Of a stretch of DNA of 8,206 bases, positions 6,346-8,206 are shown piece after piece (within the stretch, counting starts at the first letter, position 1; the number at the start of each line of letters is the position of its first letter). A model generated the notes under the pieces. That model saw only the letters and a list, made by a program, of their open reading frames with translations. It was not told the DNA's origin and did not search any database. Source of the stretch: a bacterium (lineage in GTDB: Bacteria; SZUA-79; Acidulodesulfobacterales; Acidulodesulfobacteraceae); assembly GCA_021789455.1 (NCBI GenBank), contig JAJYJN010000046.1:1-8206 (forward strand), in the 5' to 3' direction. A program made the position numbers and the translations under genes.

Positions 6346-6623
6346 ACTACTAAATCTATATGTTCATTATTTTCTTGCTGTTCTTTATTTTCTTCTTCTT
6401 CGCCGCCGTTTTGATTTTCTTTGCGGTTCTTATTTTTATCGTTAACTGGTTCCAGCGTTTTGCTTAATTCTACAACTGTATTTAAAGCGGTTTCATCAAC
6501 GTTTTCCATTTCCTTACGAATTATATTGCTGGAATTTACGGCTAAAATTTGGGAGGTTGATGCTATTTTTTCTACGGAAGGCAGATTAGTAATAATTTGC
6601 TGAAGCTCGACCGTGTCAATCAT
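6342..6623 (-). CDS. Small protein of unknown function with acidic Glu/Asn-rich tail
   Basis: I do not recognise a named family. The 93-residue product has a helical, moderately hydrophobic N-terminal half (MIDTVELQQIITNLPSVEKI, then a Ser-rich stretch and the probable helix ETALNTVVELSKTL) and a low-complexity C-terminal half rich in Lys, Asn, Gln and Glu (about residues 61-88), ending HIDLVV. There is no signal peptide, cysteine or membrane segment. It starts 11 nt after the CheW-domain gene and ends in a 4-nt GTGA overlap with the fliK-like gene, so it is almost certainly part of the same transcript. Small proteins with a similar short N-terminal start and a charged tail are found beside fliK in other flagellar clusters, from memory; a role as an export or assembly accessory factor is only a guess. 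Confidence 0.7.
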   Translation of the reverse strand: MIDTVELQQIITNLPSVEKIASTSQILAVNSSNIIRKEMENVDETALNTVVELSKTLEPVNDKNKNRKENQNGGEEEENKEQQENNEHIDLVV

Positions 6624-6634
6624 AACTAATAAAG

Positions 6635-7354
6635 TTAAGACGTTAAATAGGTAAAAATACTTTCCACGCTTATAACGGAATAAAATTTTCCTTCGGAGTT
6701 TTCAAATACGTCTGATATTATATTGTTTGAATTTCTAAATTTGAATGTAGAAGGAGAAATAAGGTTTTTGTTTTTAATGCCGGTAATATTTTTTATTTCG
6801 CTAACAGATAAGCCGAAAAATTTATTTTCGTAAATACATATTACGATATATTTAGATAAATATTTTACATCTATAGCGCCGTTTACTATTATAGAAAAAT
6901 CGTAAACTGGAACCATTTTATTTCTGTAAAGTATTATACCGAGATGCCCGGCTTTTTTTGAAAAAATATTAACGGGAGTTTTATATCTGATAATTTCGTT
7001 AATGTTTAAAGAAGGCAGGGCGTAAAAAGAATTTCCGGAAACGAAAGTAAAATAGGAAATTTCTCTTTCAGGATCTAATTCCGGCTTCACAGGAGAAACG
7101 GTCGATAACTTATCATCGGCTTTATTAAATAAAGGAACAATATGCACGCCGGAAGTTTTATCCTGAGGCTTAACTAAAGTAATATCTTCTGCCGGAGTAA
7201 GTATCTTTTCTACGGGATAGGACAGAATAACCGAAGACCCTTCGGTTTCTACGGCATTTTTTTTGTCCAATAAATCGTCAATCCAAGGCGTGACAAGGTC
7301 GGAACCTACAGCTTTAGAGCCTTTAAAATTATATAGATTGAAAGTTTTATTCAT
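6635..7354 (-). CDS. CheW-domain protein with N-terminal extension (ParP-like)
   Basis: CheW domains couple chemoreceptors to the kinase CheA. In this 239-residue product the CheW-like fold spans about 98-237: ISYFTFVSGNSFYALPSL, NEIIRYKTPVNIF, then GHLGIILYRNKMVPVYDFSI, KYIVICIYENKFFGLSV and a final VISVESIFTYL. The receptor-contact arginine of the usual LRG motif is kept (R144) but the glycine is Asn (YRN). The first 97 residues are not part of CheW: a short acidic segment TPWIDDLLDK (22-31), then a Pro/Val-rich, probably disordered linker. That layout, right after a ParA gene, resembles ParP, which links ParC to chemosensory arrays. I chose ATG 7354, overlapping the ParA stop by 8 nt, with GAGGGG about 10 nt upstream; a GTG three codons earlier (7363) is an alternative. 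Confidence 0.85.
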   Translation of the reverse strand: MNKTFNLYNFKGSKAVGSDLVTPWIDDLLDKKNAVETEGSSVILSYPVEKILTPAEDITLVKPQDKTSGVHIVPLFNKADDKLSTVSPVKPELDPEREISYFTFVSGNSFYALPSLNINEIIRYKTPVNIFSKKAGHLGIILYRNKMVPVYDFSIIVNGAIDVKYLSKYIVICIYENKFFGLSVSEIKNITGIKNKNLISPSTFKFRNSNNIISDVFENSEGKFYSVISVESIFTYLTS

Positions 7355-8162
7355 CTCCCGCACTCCCCTCTTTAACTCCGTTATTAAAGTCTTCTATTAT
7401 TTCCTTTGCAACATTAATATAATCCTGCGCTCCCCTTGAATGAACGTCTAAATAGGTAAGCGGCTTTCTTATCATGCTTGCGTCTTTAAATTTTGTATCT
7501 ATATTAATTATACTATTAAAATGATTATCTTTATATTTATTTTTAAAATAATCAAGCGATTTAATAGAAGAATTAGTCCTCCTGTCGAACATAGTAATAA
7601 GAATCCTGAAAGTGCACCTATTATCCAGAGCTTTTTCTATTTTTTCTATCGTCGAAAGCAACAAATCCACGCCTCTTGCCGATAAAAAATCTGACATTAC
7701 CGGAATAATAATTTCATCGCTTGCGGCAACCGCGCTTATAAGAAGAACGCTCAGCGCAGGCGAAGAATCTATTATTATATAGTCGTAATTATCGTAAAAA
7801 AACTTTAATTTTTCCCTGAGTTTTAGCCCGCCTCCTTTAGAAACGGATAATTCAGCTTCTATTCTTGCAAGATTTATGTTTGAAGGAATAAGGTCTATGC
7901 AGCCGCCGTTTTTAAGCCTGTATTTATTAATAACCGCTTCATTTGGATTGAAAGAATCCGATATTATAAGATTGGCAACTGAATATTCCAATTTTTCAGG
8001 TTCGACGGCAAGGTGATTTGTAAGGCTTGCCTGAGGGTCAAGATCTACAAGCAGCACTCTATAGCCAAAAATAGACAGCGAACTTCCCAGAGTAATAGTG
8101 GTAGTAGTTTTTCCTACGCCGCCTTTTTGGTTTGCCGTCGCAAAAACATACGGAGTTTTCAT
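7347..8162 (-). CDS. ParA-family ATPase (Soj/ParC-like)
   Basis: ParA-type P-loop ATPase of 271 residues that would dimerise on ATP and position a cargo by cycling on DNA or at the pole. Motifs: deviant Walker A KGGVGKTTT (13-21, with the signature first Lys K13 and catalytic-site K18), Walker A' VLLVDLDPQASLTNHL (36-51, D40) and Walker B YIIIDSSPALS (128-138, D132). There is no MinD-type C-terminal membrane helix and no long N-terminal extension typical of FlhG, so a Soj/ParC relative is favoured. No parB gene or parS site is in the window, and the next gene is CheW-like, which points to chemosensory array positioning as with Vibrio ParC rather than chromosome partition. The ATG at 8162 is the first start codon after an in-frame stop; no ribosome site is obvious. 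Confidence 0.95.
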   Translation of the reverse strand: MKTPYVFATANQKGGVGKTTTTITLGSSLSIFGYRVLLVDLDPQASLTNHLAVEPEKLEYSVANLIISDSFNPNEAVINKYRLKNGGCIDLIPSNINLARIEAELSVSKGGGLKLREKLKFFYDNYDYIIIDSSPALSVLLISAVAASDEIIIPVMSDFLSARGVDLLLSTIEKIEKALDNRCTFRILITMFDRRTNSSIKSLDYFKNKYKDNHFNSIINIDTKFKDASMIRKPLTYLDVHSRGAQDYINVAKEIIEDFNNGVKEGSAGDE

Positions 8163-8206
8163 AATGACTATAAAAAAGCATAAATCACTTTATCATACCT
8201 TCTATA

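Noticed and set aside
7347..8162. ParA gene as FlhG/FleN (flagellar number regulator) or MinD.
   Set aside because: It lacks the N-terminal activation segment expected of FlhG and the C-terminal amphipathic helix of MinD, and its partner gene is CheW-like.
8168..8206. Thirteen-codon open stretch on the minus strand at the right edge (ending YDKVIYAFL then TAG at 8170-8168), 5 nt before the ParA ATG; possibly the 3' end of an upstream gene.
   Set aside because: Too short to tell from chance and no family can be recognised. Sequence to the right would settle it.

Overview
The window is a flagellar and chemotaxis locus from an AT-rich, diderm (Gram-negative-type) bacterium. FlgH (L-ring) and FlgI (P-ring) are both present, so the cell has an outer membrane. 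The gene order flgF-flgG-flgA-flgH-flgI, a sigma-54-type promoter in front of it, a stand-alone FlhB C-terminal-like protein and a ParA/CheW-like pair would fit a deltaproteobacterium-like or other deep-branching diderm lineage. The exact lineage cannot be fixed from this sequence.

Layout. (1) Positions 1-3821, minus strand: a rod and ring operon read right to left as flgF, flgG, flgA, flgH, flgI; flgI runs off the left edge. It is preceded at 3888-3903 by a clear GG-N10-GC sigma-54 (RpoN) promoter. (2) Positions 3822-4029: a 208-nt divergent intergenic region holding that promoter, a small dyad and a good sigma-70-type promoter firing the other way. (3) Positions 4030-5092, plus strand: two genes, a 107-aa DsrE-like small cysteine protein and a 239-aa PilZ (c-di-GMP-binding, YcgR-like) protein. 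(4) Positions 5073-8162, minus strand: a tightly packed set read right to left as ParA-like ATPase, CheW-domain protein with an N-terminal extension (a ParC/ParP-like pair), a 93-aa unknown protein with an acidic tail, a FliK-like hook-length protein and an FlhB C-terminal-like protein (FlhX type). Its last gene converges on the PilZ gene and overlaps it by 20 nt.

How the genes fit together. FlgF and FlgG build the rod, FlgA helps FlgI form the P-ring and FlgH forms the L-ring. The FliK-like and FlhB-C-like proteins would act in the switch from rod/hook to filament export. The ParA/CheW-like pair probably positions chemosensory arrays at the cell pole. The PilZ protein would couple c-di-GMP to motility. 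The DsrE-like partner has no established role in flagella and is the least expected gene here.

No tRNA, rRNA, CRISPR array, insertion sequence or gene-free stretch longer than 300 nt was seen. Most of the window is ordinary flagellar biology; the main points for a second look are the DsrE-PilZ pair, its shared control region, and the small genes around the FliK-like gene.
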